DNA of 64,000 bases from Theobroma cacao. Its lineage: Eukaryota; Streptophyta; Magnoliopsida; Malvales; Malvaceae. The translations under genes were made by a program, and so were the position numbers. Where the stretch lies: positions 6,684,188 through 6,748,187 of the forward strand of contig NC_030858.1 of the NCBI RefSeq assembly GCF_000208745.1. Direction: 5' to 3'. A model generated the notes under the pieces. It searched no databases and was not told the DNA's origin. It was given only the letters and a program-made list of their open reading frames with translations. Positions 31,091 through 44,183 of the stretch are shown piece after piece. How positions within the stretch are numbered: position 1 is the first letter of the stretch; the number at the start of each line of letters is the position of its first letter.

Positions 31091-33342
31091 TCATAGAGAT
31101 TCTTTCTCCATTAGTATCCTCTTGCACGCCTCATAACACATGAATGAAATCCCAGCTGCAGGGACCAATTTCATGCAGCTTGGGCCCAAGCCTCTATAAA
31201 GGCCTGGGATTCCCTCTTTCTCAACTATGCTTGTCAAAGCATAAAGCATGTTATGGTACTGTCTTCCATTAATAGCCCCAGCCTGCATTTGCTTTCGAGC
31301 TACCTCAAGTGGGAAAGTTGCACTACTTGAGACTGCACCAGCTACTGATCCAATTAAAAGAGTCATGATATTTCCAATTTCCTCTTTCTTAAAAGCCTTT
31401 TTATAAGCTTTTCTTAATGTATCATACGCAAAATAATTAGTGGCAGCATAAGGAACCACTCCTATCAAACTAGGAGTAAGGCCTTTGTAGAGTCCTGCTG
31501 GCCCTTCTGCCTGCACAATTTTTACGATGGCATCCAAAAGATTCTTGTAGTCTTCCTGCAATCAGAACAAAACGGTACGCAGTAAAGATACTTTACATAA
31601 AGAATTAGCAATGTTCATTAGTTTACCAGTCCTTCCCAAAGTATATGCTCACCTTGACAGTTAAACGAGTTTTGAGTAACTCCAGAGGGTATGTGCACAA
31701 GGTAGAGCTAACTCCAGCAACAGCACCTGCAATAAATGAGGCTGGAAGAGGGAGTTTGGGCTGTTCCCCATGTTCAGGTGTCAACTGTTTCTTAACAGTC
31801 TCATATGCAAATAACTGCACACAGGTTCCACCAACAAGATAAGCGTTTACTGTTCATAAAAGACAAATTATAGCATGGTTTTAGGATAAAGACTAAATCA
31901 GTTGAATGCAAGATAGTTTTTGTAAAACACCTAGAGAATTAGACCAGAATTAGATATGTACAGACATGGGCAACGACATAGAGGAACCAACAACACAAAT
32001 GGAAGAAGGCTGCTACAATTTGTCTGGACACGTCTTCTGCTCATCAGATGATTTGCCAAAGAGGAAATACAAGCAGATGAAAGGAAGGGAGAGAAGAAAA
32101 CCAGAAATTAATCTTGACCATATAAGCCTATTAAGGGGAGCCTTATTGTATCAGATACGGCAACCAATAAAGAGAGAAACAAGAAGGGGAGAAGAAAATG
32201 ATTCGATAGATCTTGATCCTTCTCAGATTGTATTTTCTTGTTTGATTTTAGGGTCTTTTCTTCATCCCTTTGTTTGTTACTCTTGTATGTTACCCACGTA
32301 AAATAGCAGGCAATCCCACCATCAAGTATCAAAACAACCTTGATTTTACATGGCAATTTCATTACGACCCCAACAGAAAACAGTAAGAGACGCATGGTAG
32401 GTAACTCCTCTTTGGCAACCAAAGAGACAGCCCTATCAATTCTATCCAGTAGATGTCTAGCTAATAATCTTGAGATTTATGGACCTACAAACCAAGCCTC
32501 GAGACACAAAAACAAAATAAAGAAAATCAAACCAAAGATCCTAGGATGAAAATTAGACCTTCAAACGTCAAAATACACACACACAAAAAGGAAAATACAT
32601 ACCAGATCAGTAAATAAAGGAAGCATATGAGGACGAGAACCACACAATGGTGTGCAAACAATTTACCAAGCAAGTGATTACTAAAGTCCAAAACATGATG
32701 AACAATAAAAAAATCTAACCGTAAGAAATGAAGTCCTTAACTACACACCTCAATAGCCTTACTTGGCGCAACCCGAATAACATTCACCAAATTGCCCCTA
32801 AACAGGCCTTTCCATCCCTCACTCCTCATGATGTTATCAAACACTTCAGCCATAGAATTCCCACAACTCCCCACCATCAAATGCGTTTTAATGGTCTCCA
32901 ATGGAGCTACAGCAGTCCTAGATATAGCACCTGCAACTGCCCCACTCATCAACCTCCTCAATGATTCATTTCTAATCTTAATTCTCAACTTCAAGCCACC
33001 CTTCTTCTCCTTCTTCTTCTTCACCACCCTCTCAGCAATCTCAAGTTCATCATCCAACAGCAGTTGTGGAACCTTCTCAAGCTGAAATCCAGGTTCAGGG
33101 ACTGAAACAAATTGTGTATGTAGGCTAGCATAGGGGAACTTTGCAGTATTCTCCAGCGAAGTCGGAGGGTTTGGTGAGATAGCAAATCCCATCCCAGCTT
33201 GATTAACACTTGCGAAAAAGCCATGAGCTTTCAAACTAACCCTCTTATGAGAAAAAGAGCATTCAATCTTAATACCAGAACTACTAAAAACCACGTCTTT
33301 GTTGCCATGTTGAACAACTTGTAAACTCTGTTCAGCAGCCAT
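31091..33342 (-). CDS. BT1: adenine nucleotide transporter BT1 (mitochondrial carrier family)
   Basis: Three exons on the minus strand: 33342-32749, 31814-31653 and 31555-31091, encoding 406 residues. Three Solcar repeats each carry the PX(D/E)XX(K/R) signature: PLETIKTHL, PLELLKTRL and PLEVARKQM. An N-terminal extension of about 120 residues precedes the first repeat and should hold the plastid and mitochondrial targeting information; a Lys-rich patch (VVKKKKEKKGG) lies just before the carrier domain. The Arabidopsis homologue (At4g32400) exports newly made adenine nucleotides from plastids and is reported to be dual targeted. Length fits (about 390-430). The first intron is 934 bp. No defect seen. 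The gene is on the same strand as RRS1 upstream. Confidence 0.94.
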
Positions 33343-34910
33343 TAGTCTATAGCTTAAAAGAAATTAACCGCCTTTCTCGTCCTAAATTACACGGATGAAC
33401 TTGTGTTTTGTAAAGAAATGGTTTTTTGCAAATGGGTATTCTCAAAAAAGTTTACCCAATAAATTTTAGCAGATGGGTATTGAATAAATTGGCTAAGAAA
33501 ACAGAAAAAGGAATTTCTAGAGGAATACAAGAAGAAACAGCTGCAAGAATAAAGAATTTAGAATAAAGGGTATTTGAAATATTCGAGGTTTATTGGGATT
33601 ACCAGATGGGTTTGATGAAGTGGAGAGGAAAGGAGGTTCTCTCTTCCCCTCTCCCTCCAAAGCCAAAAGTTAAGACTTTAGAGAGGAGACGGAAGAGAAT
33701 TAAGAGAATATGGTTCAGCTGATGAATCGTGTAGTCTAGAGTGTCGGCTTAAGCTCTTTTTTAAAAGGTGTTCCTTCGCTGGAAAGAACGGTCACAAATT
33801 TTCAAGGGGCGTGGAAGGTCAATTCAATAAAAACGCTTTCTATGTATTATTACCAAAACCAGGATCACATACATGGAATGAAACAAAATACTTGAGAAAT
33901 AAATGAATTCAATTCTCCTGTTTTGTAAAACATTGGAACGATTCTGATTGACTTTTAAGATTATATGACTAAACAATTGCAGCAATTTTTATATTACTAT
34001 AAAAGAAAATCTTTTGCTTCCCTCCTACCCGCTCCCTCCTCTTCTGGAAAAGGGTAGGTTCTCCAAATTTGATGTTGTTAAACTTTGCTTATAGCGTGAG
34101 TTGTTAATTGAATACTTGAGTTTCAATTTTACGTTTGGTAAACTAAGCCTTGGACAATGGCTCAGAACATTGAATAGAACTAGGAAACGTCTTTTTGGTA
34201 GATATATTTTTCAACGTTATTCCAATTGTTCACCTTTTTGGTGTATTCCGGTGAAGCTTACTATTGCTAAAAGTACCTTGCTTTTTCCTAGTATTTTATT
34301 ACAGGACAACAACTATAGTAACCTCGACAGCGACAATCACCTTGTCTCACGGATTGTTACTGCTCTACATTTACTCGTTTTAAAGGAGGATAAGGAAATA
34401 GTAACTCAAAATTTTGCAGTTCTTTGTCTGTATTTTTCATTGAATCTCAGAACGAGATACTGCATTTCTTGCTACAAGATTCAGATAAAATTTATACTTT
34501 TGAGCCAGGGGAACCTTCAAGCACTGATAAGCAGATCTCAAAAATCTTTTGAGCCACACGGAGACTGCCGATAAAATTCTGGTTTAAGAATCCTGATTAG
34601 CTCGCGGTTAAAAGCAATTCCAGTATCACCATCGTTGCCTTGTCCAGCTAACCCGAATTTTAAAGTGGGGGTTGCAGATTTTTCTTAGCCTTGAGATTTG
34701 TAGTAGTCGTTGCCATGAAGCAAAGAAGAGAAAAGAAAGGGAGGACTCAAGAGGAGCCAGCAGAATCAATTCTATGAAAATTTTAACCTGTCTTAAAACA
34801 TTGTCAGAACATTTGGTACATATAACTCTCTTGTTCCCAGTAAACAAAATTGTGATTGTATCTTACCCGAATCTCTACAAGCTTACCAAAATGATTACCA
34901 ACTAATAATT
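33343..34910. other. BT1 upstream region and RRS1 3' flank
   Basis: The right half adjoins the RRS1 stop codon and the left half should hold the BT1 promoter and 5' UTR. A purine-rich stretch (about 33600-33720) lies near the BT1 leader. A 157-residue plus-strand open frame at 34101-34574 has no domain I recognise; it is the longest unexplained frame in the window. Confidence 0.4.
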
Positions 34911-37522
34911 TCATTTTGCCTTCCCTTTCTTGGATGATCCTGATCCTTTCTTTGCAGTCTTCTTATGAAGTTGCTTTTTCGGTTTCAACTTGTTTGAACC
35001 TGATGAGGACTTCCCTTCTTGGTTCTTTCTATTCCTTGCTTTCTTCTCTTTCTTCACATTGTACATGGTAACAGCCTGATTTCAAAACAACACAGGCTCA
35101 GATGATCAGCAAATTTCCATATGGAAGGTCAAATTTACCACCAGATGAACCCAACTACATGGCTCACACTTACCTTGTCAACATTAAGTATCTCATGGGA
35201 ATGCTTAGAGATTAGCTTGTTCAGAACATTCTCAGTTTGCTCCTTCTCTCGTGAGCCTATCCCTGATCCCTCAACGACTGGTAAGAACTGAAGAAAATAG
35301 AAGACAAATTATTGAAGCATGCCATTATTATTTTTGAGAAATAATTACATTGAAGCAAAGGCCAGGAGTGCAAACCTTGCGGTGCTTTCCCTGCTTTTTA
35401 GCAGGTTTTTCTCCTGGAAACTTCCTATCGAATTTCCCACCACTGGCTGTAGAAGTAGCAGCCATCCCAGCTACATTCCCCAATTCATCTTTAGTAACTT
35501 TCTTAGGTGGAACTTGGGTTCCTGTTATGGGCAAAGCTGTAGCAGCAAGCTGAACATGGCTGCAGCAAACCATTTCAAAATCAAAAACAACTCGACAAAA
35601 ACATAACTAACAGTCAAACTCTAAAACCAGAAATTAGAAAGAAAAGAAATGGGTTATGGCAGCAATCAGAAGTGTATCCTCTTGGAAGTTGCAAGAACTG
35701 GACCAGGAGCAATGAACACAACAAAAAATCTAGTTTACACAAGCTAAAATAACCAGTCAGATATTCTCATCAATAACTAGAGCAATATAGACAGAGAAAT
35801 GCTGCCTATAGAAAAGAACGCAACCCATGACGTCTATAAGAACTTCCTATAGGCATGGTCTGGAAACACAGGCTAAACCTTGAACCAGTAAAATGAAATA
35901 GATGTTAAGGTATAAGGGAAATCAATCAAAGAACAGGAGTTACAGGTTAGAGCAGAATTAACGATGTTAAATGTAGAATAAACCTAATGAGAGACTTATT
36001 TATACCCATAAGGTGAAATATGATTAGGATAATGAAAAGGAAAAATCTATACTGCCTTGAAAATAACAATGGCAATTTCTACATATATATAAAACTAGTA
36101 AACAATGGATGGGCAAAACCTTGGCAAAGCACCAACTTTTGCAGCTTGTTTCAAGTTCTGCAGGCGATTCTTCTCTTGCTTCTCAACTCGTTTCTTCTTA
36201 TCATCTTGTCTTTTTGCAAAAGGATCCACTCCGGGCTCTGCAAAAAGCAACAATCATGATCAACAAAATCAAATTGGTCCATTATGTCCAATACTTGTAA
36301 ACTTATAAGGCCTATCACTTCAATATGTAGTACATTTATTACCTAAAAGGGCATTTACAATCGTTTATTCCCAAGGAATAATATAACAATTAAAAAGTCA
36401 AATATAGATATTATTGGTTGATCTCCTATAAGGCAGCAATTCATTCATACTCACCATCAGTCATCTTGGCATCAATGATGGGTATGTCTTTATCATCATT
36501 AACACGATCATAACCATAGCGACGTTTCCATGTACCAGTTTGTTCATCCCATACAACTTTGTCCTTTTTATGTTTCTTTATACCTACAAGATATCTCAAA
36601 AGGGGACAAGCAAACAGAATGATCTTCAGAAAAGGGGAAATGAGGATAAACTCAAAATTCTAAAATAGCCATATAGACTTCAGATGATTGGTGAAATGGA
36701 TTACCTTTCTTTTTAGCAAACTCCTCCCATTTTGTAGGCGGCTTAGGCTTTGGAAGCTGAAAATACAACCACACAAAGCATTTCAGGCTTCAGGCCACCT
36801 TAAAAAATAGATTTTATAATGCAAATGAATAAGTAAATAGATAAAATTCAGATTCATTGGCTAGGAGATACTTATTCTTTAATTACAGTAGTACAAAAGA
36901 GAATAAGTAAATGGCTAGGCTTACATGCTTCTCCCTTGGAAGTCTTGTTGTTGGGGAAGGCAGCTTAACAAGCGGCCCATCTACATCTTCAGTCGAAGGT
37001 AAGTTAAAAAGACTATCTGCAACTGCTTGAACTAATTTGGTACCCTCCTCTAGACATGCCGTAACTAGCTCATCCCTAAGCATATTGGGCAGCAGACAGA
37101 AGATCAAGAAAGTAACACATAAGGATCAACTTCTTTACAAACCAAAGAATCAAATATACAAAGGGCAGTCTATGCTTTGAAAAAGGACTAAACAAACTTT
37201 GGGGGAAAAAATGGTATCCAAAGTATGTCCATTATAATTGATATCATAGCTCCGAATCTCCTTTGCACCAGAAATTTATCATTTTGTTAATGAAAAATAC
37301 CCTCAAAGAGAAAAGGAACAAATACCCATATAACAGAAAACCCCAAAAACAAAAGAGGAAGATATAAAAAAGAAAGAAAGAACAAATTACTACTAAAACT
37401 ACAATTACAAAGCACAAAAAGAGAGTAAACCTGGAAGTGGGGACGGAAGGGAAGCTGTGAAAAGGGTTAAAAGCCAAGAGATTTCCCAGGTCCACTTGAA
37501 AAGGCTTCTTGCTCTCCTCCAT
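34911..37522 (-). CDS. RRS1: ribosome biogenesis regulatory protein RRS1
   Basis: Eight exons on the minus strand: 37522-37431, 37075-36925, 36756-36705, 36583-36455, 36237-36120, 35559-35376, 35287-35174 and 35075-34911, encoding 334 residues. The N-terminal part carries [13 protein letters not shown] and [15 protein letters not shown]; the core has [15 protein letters not shown] and [13 protein letters not shown]; the tail is very Lys-rich. These are the RRS1 family hallmarks. In yeast RRS1 brings 5S rRNP into pre-60S subunits with RPF2 and acts in the nucleolus; the same role is inferred. The start is the ATG opening MEESKKPF, the usual N-terminus; the longer upstream open frame begins with a non-ATG codon. 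Arabidopsis At2g37990 is similar in size. The name is unrelated to the RRS1 resistance gene. Confidence 0.93.
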
Positions 37523-38765
37523 CTTGTTCTTCTGCTGTGCTGCAAACCGCTTGCTAAGCTTTGCGTCGTGGTTGGTTAAGCTTTCCAAAACCTAGGCAAA
37601 AACTCCCTGCTCTCTGTATCGTTTCAATATTGTCGTAGTACTAGACAAAATCTGTTGGTGTGGCCCAAAGAAAGTAGAATCCATGTCTTTTGGGTCTAGG
37701 CTCCGATTGGGAACCACTCAATTTGTTAGCCCAAACAAAGCCCAACTCTTTTTTTTTTCTTTATAAAAAAAACTACAGTATCTAGAGAATAAATCTTAAG
37801 ATTTTTTGGAATGGTAGTCCCCTGAATTTTAACTTTGTATAAATATATATATAATAGCTGGCTTATCCAATATAAATACTAGTACTAGTTTCTTTGGCCT
37901 GAATCCCAAAAAGAAAAATCAGTTTAGTTGTATTAAAGTTGAAAAAGATGTCAAAGAAATATATACATCCATTAACAAGGTCTTTACTTATTAGATTTTA
38001 AATTTAAATAAAAGTAAAACATCTTGTGTTTTTATAACTACTTTTACTAAGATTTTCGATAAATTTAAATATCATTGGAATAAAAATAAAATTATGAACG
38101 TTTTTCGTTTGCAAAAAAAATAATAATAAATGATCAAACATTACCTTAATTTGGGTAAATCACTTTAGGAACGTTAACCTCACGGAAATCACACTAATGT
38201 AGTCATAAATCATGAGCAAAATGATAAACTGAATGGTAATATGTTTCTTTCACAACATTATTTACACAAATAGAAATTTAATTGAGCTTATAAAAAAATT
38301 TTAAATTGATTTTTTTATTAAGTATTATTAAATTAACATTATCTACAGTAATAGTAAATTAAAATAAAAGCAAGATCAGATTCTCATTGGACCACCATCC
38401 CATCAAAATGGTACAACATATATTTCCACATTTACCCCTACCATATTCCCCAAATACCAACCACAACCCTGTGTCACCCAATTTGTTTCACATACAAACG
38501 CAACCGACGACAATTCACAGAAACTCTCTCTTTCCCCCTTCTTCCCCGGTTCCCACCCTCCCCAAATCATGAAACCCTAATTTCCTACTAGTCAACCCAA
38601 ATCAGCGCCTCTATTTCACTATCACTACATATGAACCCTAATTAGCTAATACCCTTTTCCCCTTTTCACCCCCTAGTTCTTCTAGGGTAAGATTTTTCCT
38701 TCAATTTTTTCACCTTCGATTCGATCTTTGCCTCTTTTCTTTTTTTTTTTTTCTCAAATTCAAAC
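37523..38765. promoter_or_regulatory. head-to-head upstream region of RRS1 and the J-protein gene
   Basis: The two genes diverge from this 1.24 kb stretch. GGCCCA (site II-like) at 37662-37667 lies near RRS1 and a telo-box AAACCCTA at 38572-38579 lies near the J-protein. The middle is AT-rich with no gene. A CT-rich leader runs to the J-protein start codon. Promoter function is inferred from position and motifs. Confidence 0.5.
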
Positions 38766-39866
38766 ATGGATGGCAACAAAGATGACGCCTTGAAATGCTT
38801 GAAAATCGGGAAAGAAGCGTTGGACGCTGGAGATCGTGCGCGTGCACTCAAATTCCTCAACAAAGCGCGTCGCCTGGACCCAACACTTCCTATCGACAAT
38901 CTCTTATCAGCAGCAGCCGAAAAAGATTCCGACGACCGACCCGCCCCGGAATCTCCGGGGTCCACCAAAGATCCGTCCGGGGCTTCTCATTCTAAGCCGT
39001 CCGATCAACCGTCAATTCGCCAAAGGAATCCATCAACTGGGTCAGCTGCCTCCTCTTCTTCGTCGGCTTCTTACACCGAAGAGCAAATCACAATCGTGAA
39101 GCAAATCAAGAAAAAGAAGGATTATTATGATATTTTGGGGTTAGAGAAAACGTGTTCCGTTGAAGATGTTCGTAAAGCTTATCGGAAACTATCCTTAAAA
39201 GTTCATCCTGATAAGAACAAAGCTCCCGGGGCTGAGGAAGCGTTTAAGTTGGTTTCAAAAGCGTTTCAGTGCCTAAGCAATGAAGAAAGTAGGAAAAAAT
39301 ATGATCTTGTCGGATCGGATGAACCTGTTTATGAAAGGAGAGCTTCAGCATATCGTGGCGGAGGAGGCAACGGGTTTAATGGTTTTTATGATACTGATTT
39401 TGATGCTGATGAGATATTTAGGAACTTTTTCTTCGGTGGAATGCCTCCTGCAACCACGCAATTTCGAAGTTTCAATTTTGGGCCTGGGATGGGAGCTAGA
39501 ATGGGGGATCATGGCTCTACCGGATTCAATATTCGGATGCTGATTCAGTTGTTACCGGTTCTGGTAATTCTTTTGTTGAACTTTTTACCGTCCTCTGAGC
39601 CTGTTTATTCACTGTCCAGGTCGTATCCTTATGAGTACAAGTTCATAACACAGAAGGGTGTGAATTATTATGTGAGGTCAACGAAATTTGAGCAAGATTA
39701 TCCACTTAATAGTCCTGAGCGTATAAAGATCGAGGAGCGTGTTGAGAGAGATTATTATTCAGTTTTGGCCCAGAATTGTAGGTTTGAGCTGCAGCGGCAG
39801 CAGTGGGGGTTTATTCGTGAGACGCCACATTGTGATTTGTTGCAGAAGTTTCAGTCGGCAGCTTAA
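38766..39866 (+). CDS. J-domain protein with DUF1977, DNAJB12/B14-like (dnaJ 49 type), ER membrane
   Basis: A single exon encodes 366 residues. An N-terminal helix-rich part (1-50, ALKCLKIGKEALDAGDRARA) is typical of the family. The J domain spans about 119-185 with HPD at 147-149, the motif that stimulates Hsp70 ATPase. A Gly/Phe-rich linker follows, then one membrane segment (about 257-273, IRMLIQLLPVLVILLLNF) and a C-terminal DUF1977 domain (SRSYPYEYKF, YYVRSTKFEQDYP, CDLLQKF). Animal DNAJB12 is a tail-facing ER membrane co-chaperone with a cytosolic J domain in membrane-protein quality control; the same topology is inferred. It is intact and of normal length. Its last 290 bp start a tandem duplication. 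Confidence 0.95.
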   Translation: MDGNKDDALKCLKIGKEALDAGDRARALKFLNKARRLDPTLPIDNLLSAAAEKDSDDRPAPESPGSTKDPSGASHSKPSDQPSIRQRNPSTGSAASSSSSASYTEEQITIVKQIKKKKDYYDILGLEKTCSVEDVRKAYRKLSLKVHPDKNKAPGAEEAFKLVSKAFQCLSNEESRKKYDLVGSDEPVYERRASAYRGGGGNGFNGFYDTDFDADEIFRNFFFGGMPPATTQFRSFNFGPGMGARMGDHGSTGFNIRMLIQLLPVLVILLLNFLPSSEPVYSLSRSYPYEYKFITQKGVNYYVRSTKFEQDYPLNSPERIKIEERVERDYYSVLAQNCRFELQRQQWGFIRETPHCDLLQKFQSAA

Positions 39867-42800
39867 TGGCTTCCATTAAGGTCTTTTCCGTGTTCCTGTA
39901 TTTTTTTTCCTTTTAGGCTAGTAGTATTCTTTTAGTTTTAAGGGTTTAAAGGATGTGTGGTTGTTTGCTTGTTTGGATATTAGTTTAAGTGCAACAATTG
40001 TGACCTTAGGCATGCATCGTCCATGGATATTGATTTAACTAAAGAATAATAAAGTGATTCTGATAGTGTCTATTTGCTATAAAAATGTAGATATTGAAGC
40101 ATCTGGGTTTATATAGTTTGATACTTTGGTACTTAGTCATGCATATTGATATTGGTCTTCTAAAGTAACCTTATTGATAACAAGAGTATATGTTGTTAAC
40201 TTTCATGATGGTAAAAATGTAAATGTGGTTCGGTTAGAGTTGAAGCAATTTCTGTTCTGTTTCTAAAATCTGCACAAGTTCTTTCAAACTTCCTTCTGCT
40301 GCACAGTGAAAATAGGGCATTCTTCTTTCTTAAGGCAGTTTTTTACAGCACTACATGCTACGTATGCTTTAGAATCATGTTTGTTGGTACTGGGGGTGAG
40401 TATTAGGACTTTTCCAACCATTGGAAATAATGCCTCATCTTTTCATTTTGTTGCAAAGCTAGCCTTCTGTTTACCCTAGTTAAGAAAAGGGAAAAGAAGA
40501 AGAAAAAGGTAGAGAAAACTAATACATATAAAATAAACTACTTACCCCAAGAACTTGAGTCAAGCTGACTGATTCGATCTCGGAACAAAAACAGCCTAAG
40601 ACATACATTAAGCAGTAGGAAACATATTCACAGCTAATACCGACCTATCAATGAAACTCCTTATCTTGTGTGTCCCTAATCAAGCCTGCACCCTGCTTTA
40701 TTTTTCCTTAAAAGAACTCTTGATTGATGCTGCTCCATTCCGACCAAACTGCAATGAACAGATGATATATGAACCCAAGACTTATTACCTTGCTCTGATT
40801 TTTGACAAATTAAGGAAAGCTATGACTCTTTGTAATATCAGTACCTGGCATTCTTATAATCATTGGCACTAAGAGAGCTTCTCCTATGGATGTCAAACGA
40901 GCAGAAACTTTTATGTTAACAATACTTACATATAAGCCTATGAAATTTTTTTTTTTTGAAGGGCCATATAAATTATGATTTAATGTACCACAGACAAATC
41001 AATTCTTATTTAACTGCATGGTTATCTATAGGACTCAAACTATGTTACTCAAACATGACAACAAGTTGGCCTTTTGCAAACTTTCAAATTTGAAATATCA
41101 ACAAGTGCATTTTTTTATTTGAAACGCATGGATTGTTACACTATCTACAAAGATGGAACTTAGCTGTTGTGGCTGCATGATCCTATGGTATGCTCCTGGA
41201 GCAATTTGTGTATGGACCTCCTCTGCTTTTGGCATATCTAATCTCTTGATTAGTTTTGTTTGACTTTAGAACTAGGCTGTTGTTTCATCATGCAACACCA
41301 ATATGGCATTATTTGTCCATTGGTTGCATACTGATTTTTTTATTTCATTTGGTCCCATTAAATAAGAATCTTTACTGTCTTAGCCACAATGTTGAGCATC
41401 ATTGCTTCTCAAAAGAAAAAAAATTTTGAGTGTCATTAGTTACCTAGTTGATACCCATCCAGTGTCAATTTCTGGAGTAGGTGAGGTAGAATTATTCTTT
41501 TTGGGTTAGCCTAATGAAGGATGCGGATATCATCCGCAAGAGGGCAGATATATGTATAACATATTTATCAATCATCTGGAGATAAGATCAATACCTGTTG
41601 TCAATGCATGCACTGGTGTGCATGTTTGATGCTAATGAAAGTGGTGACAGGGATAACTTTTCCTTCATCTTAATATTAGCTAACAATGTACATTTGCGAT
41701 GCAGGTGGGACACTAAACTAAAAGGACCACACTTTTCACCTTTCACTCTCTGCTTGTTGTGCTACTCAAAGACCGGCAACTGCACTGTGTATTGGATAAT
41801 ACTCATGGCAAAATCTTTTTCAATTTTATAGTTAAGGTTCATTGATCCTGTATCTAGAGTTCTCAGGCTTGCTAGTACAGCATTAAGACCACATACTAAA
41901 TTTTTCGGGGTATTGTTTAACGTGAGATGCTATATACCGAGAGTGATGTATGTCCAGAGTATTGTCTGGACTGTTATAGGATACGCACCAAGCATTTTGA
42001 TGTTAATGAAGTTATTTCCCCTATCCAAAAAATTAAAGAAAGGTAAATGCAGTCTTTGTTTTGAAAAGTTAGCATATCTTAAGGTCATCTATCTTCAAAT
42101 TTTGTATTCTACCATTAAATGTTAATCTTGGTTGTAGCCGTGCCTTGATGAGAACGAGCATTGGATTGTATCCAGTAGCATTTGTAGTTTCTGATATTCT
42201 GTTAGCACAAAGTTTTCAGAGGTTTGGTGAATGCTGTCATGATGTTTCAAGCGAGTCGAGGGTCTCTATAATTCCCCCTCGCTCCTAGCAAATGCTGGGC
42301 ATGTATGATAATATGCAATCGAAAGACATCCTAATCCTATTATGACGGCAACATCAGGCTAGAAAAGGACATCCTAATCCTTTTATGACGGCAACATCAG
42401 GCTAGAAAAGTTTGTGGTGGATGTAGGCCTCGTGTGTCATGACCAGGGATATCAATGGCATCATGGTTAGAGTTTGTGAAACCCACAGCAAACTCTGTTT
42501 TAATCATAGACCACATTTGGCCAACAAAGAATCCACTTACACATTGTGAGAGAAGAGAAATGGATGTTGAAGTTCCTGTTATGTATTAACCAACCCTTAC
42601 AAGAATAGGCTTTTCAGTCAAGCAGTAGAGGAATCCACGAGGGGTTCAGAGTTGGATTCATTTGAAATATACCAGGCTTAAAATATTTATATGAAAATCA
42701 ATTCTATACAAATACTACTAATTCACTTGTGGATACTCCGCAATATTTTTATTCAAGAACCAAAAGAGTGCATGTCAGAGTGGTCTGTTCACCGGGCTGC

Positions 42801-44183
42801 ACACAACACAATCTAGAGAAATGAAATCATAACAATTTTCTTTTTTGAGTAAATAAATTCCATAGACTGCATCAGCCTCGCAACAGTTGTAGCTTCTCGT
42901 CATGACATTTTATGCTTGTAGCATCATTTCGTGTACCTCTGTAAAACAAAATTTCCACACTAAAGATTAAAGTGCTTAATAATAGGCCATCCTACAACCT
43001 CTGGTTTAGCTCTTCTTCTTCTTTCGTTTCCTCGGGGAAGGGTGATTAGAATCAGGTGGTAGTTGCATGCTTGCAGCTATGAGATTTTGATTCAGACAAG
43101 AATGTTTAATCTATTTTCTTACTGGAAGATAATGATCACTCAACTTCTATGTTGCATCAAAGGATGCTGGAGTTCATTGCAGCTATATCCTTTTATAAAT
43201 TAGTCGGACTAAAATGCCATCTTCAATCTTACATTTCAGAAAATGGTGTCTGCAATCATATGGATGCAGCTAATTCCCCGCAAGATATAATCATTCACAT
43301 ATATCAGTCCTGTCCGATGTGCTTGATCTTGTTCAGGTAGCTGTTGTTTGAGGCCATTGTCCGGAGTTAATCATTCTTCGTTGGTTTCTGATCCACAGTC
43401 AACAAATTAAGGGAATGATTCACCCTGAAATTAGAAAAGAAGGGGAAAATTAAGTGCAAGATACCAAAAGACGTAAAAATATATTGGTAAATGGAATTAA
43501 TGTCCTCTTGCATCAAGAGAAAGAAAAGAAAGTGAGTAAAGGAAATAGACCATGGCTAATTATAGCCAGGGAAAGATATTGTCCAGCCTGAATAAGCCTG
43601 ATGGGAGTCAATGGCGTCTCCAATCTCCTCTATATGGTTTTGGCAGTTATGTAGACAGTGTCTTTGGCTTATTCTTAAGACTAAAAACGGATCAACTGCT
43701 TAGTGCTCACATACTTGAGTTGGGTGAGTGAAAAGTGACGTGTAGAGAGCTGAATTGAGAAGCTGTAGTTAGTGACACATTCTCATAGATCACATCGAAA
43801 CAGAAGATTATTTTGGAGTGACGGAAGGGCCTAGGAAATAAACCTTTGTAATTGTATCCAAGGCCGGCTTCCATGCATCATGAGTTATGATAATTAATAT
43901 TTGGAAAGCTGATTTTTCTTTCAAGGAGATGCCTTTTGCCACTTTCAGATTTCTCAGTTTCAGCATTTGCGTGCTCATCCAGTCGCTTCTAGCGCTGTTA
44001 ATTCTGATTTTGTTGTTGAACATTTTGCCATCGTCTCAGCATCTTTACTCGCTGTCCAGGTCGTACCCTTACGAGTACAAAATGAAAACCCAGAAGGGCG
44101 TGAGTTATTATGTTGAGTCAACAAAATTTGAGCAGAAATATCCTGCTAATAATCCTGATCGTGTGAGGTTTGAAGATCGTGTA
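39579..44183 (+). repeat. tandem duplication unit A, 4.6 kb
   Basis: This unit is repeated as unit B (44184-48820). Offset between copies is 4605 bp at the left and 4638 bp at the right. Identity is about 95 percent or more by eye over long blocks. It starts inside the J-protein DUF1977 coding region and ends inside a DUF1977 fragment. Between them (39867-43886) is noncoding sequence: the J-protein 3' UTR and AT-rich DNA. Unit A alone carries a 43-bp tandem duplication at 42325-42367 and 42368-42410. Short frames shared with unit B (41598-41831, 43149-43340) are similar only because the DNA is duplicated. Confidence 0.92.

Noticed and set aside
41598..41831. 77-residue frame repeated at 46283-46516
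   Set aside because: Its conservation is explained by the recent 4.6 kb DNA duplication and not by selection on a protein.
42135..42200. Box C/D snoRNA-like TTGATGAGA and TTCTGATA in the duplicated unit
   Set aside because: No terminal stem or internal C'/D' pair is evident, so the boxes could be chance.
42245..42300. Small GC-rich hairpin (CGAGGG/CCCTCG) in duplication unit A
   Set aside because: The copy in unit B has a change that breaks the stem, so structure is not conserved.
43149..43340. 63-residue frame repeated at 47786-47977
   Set aside because: Same reason: it is similar only because the underlying DNA is duplicated.
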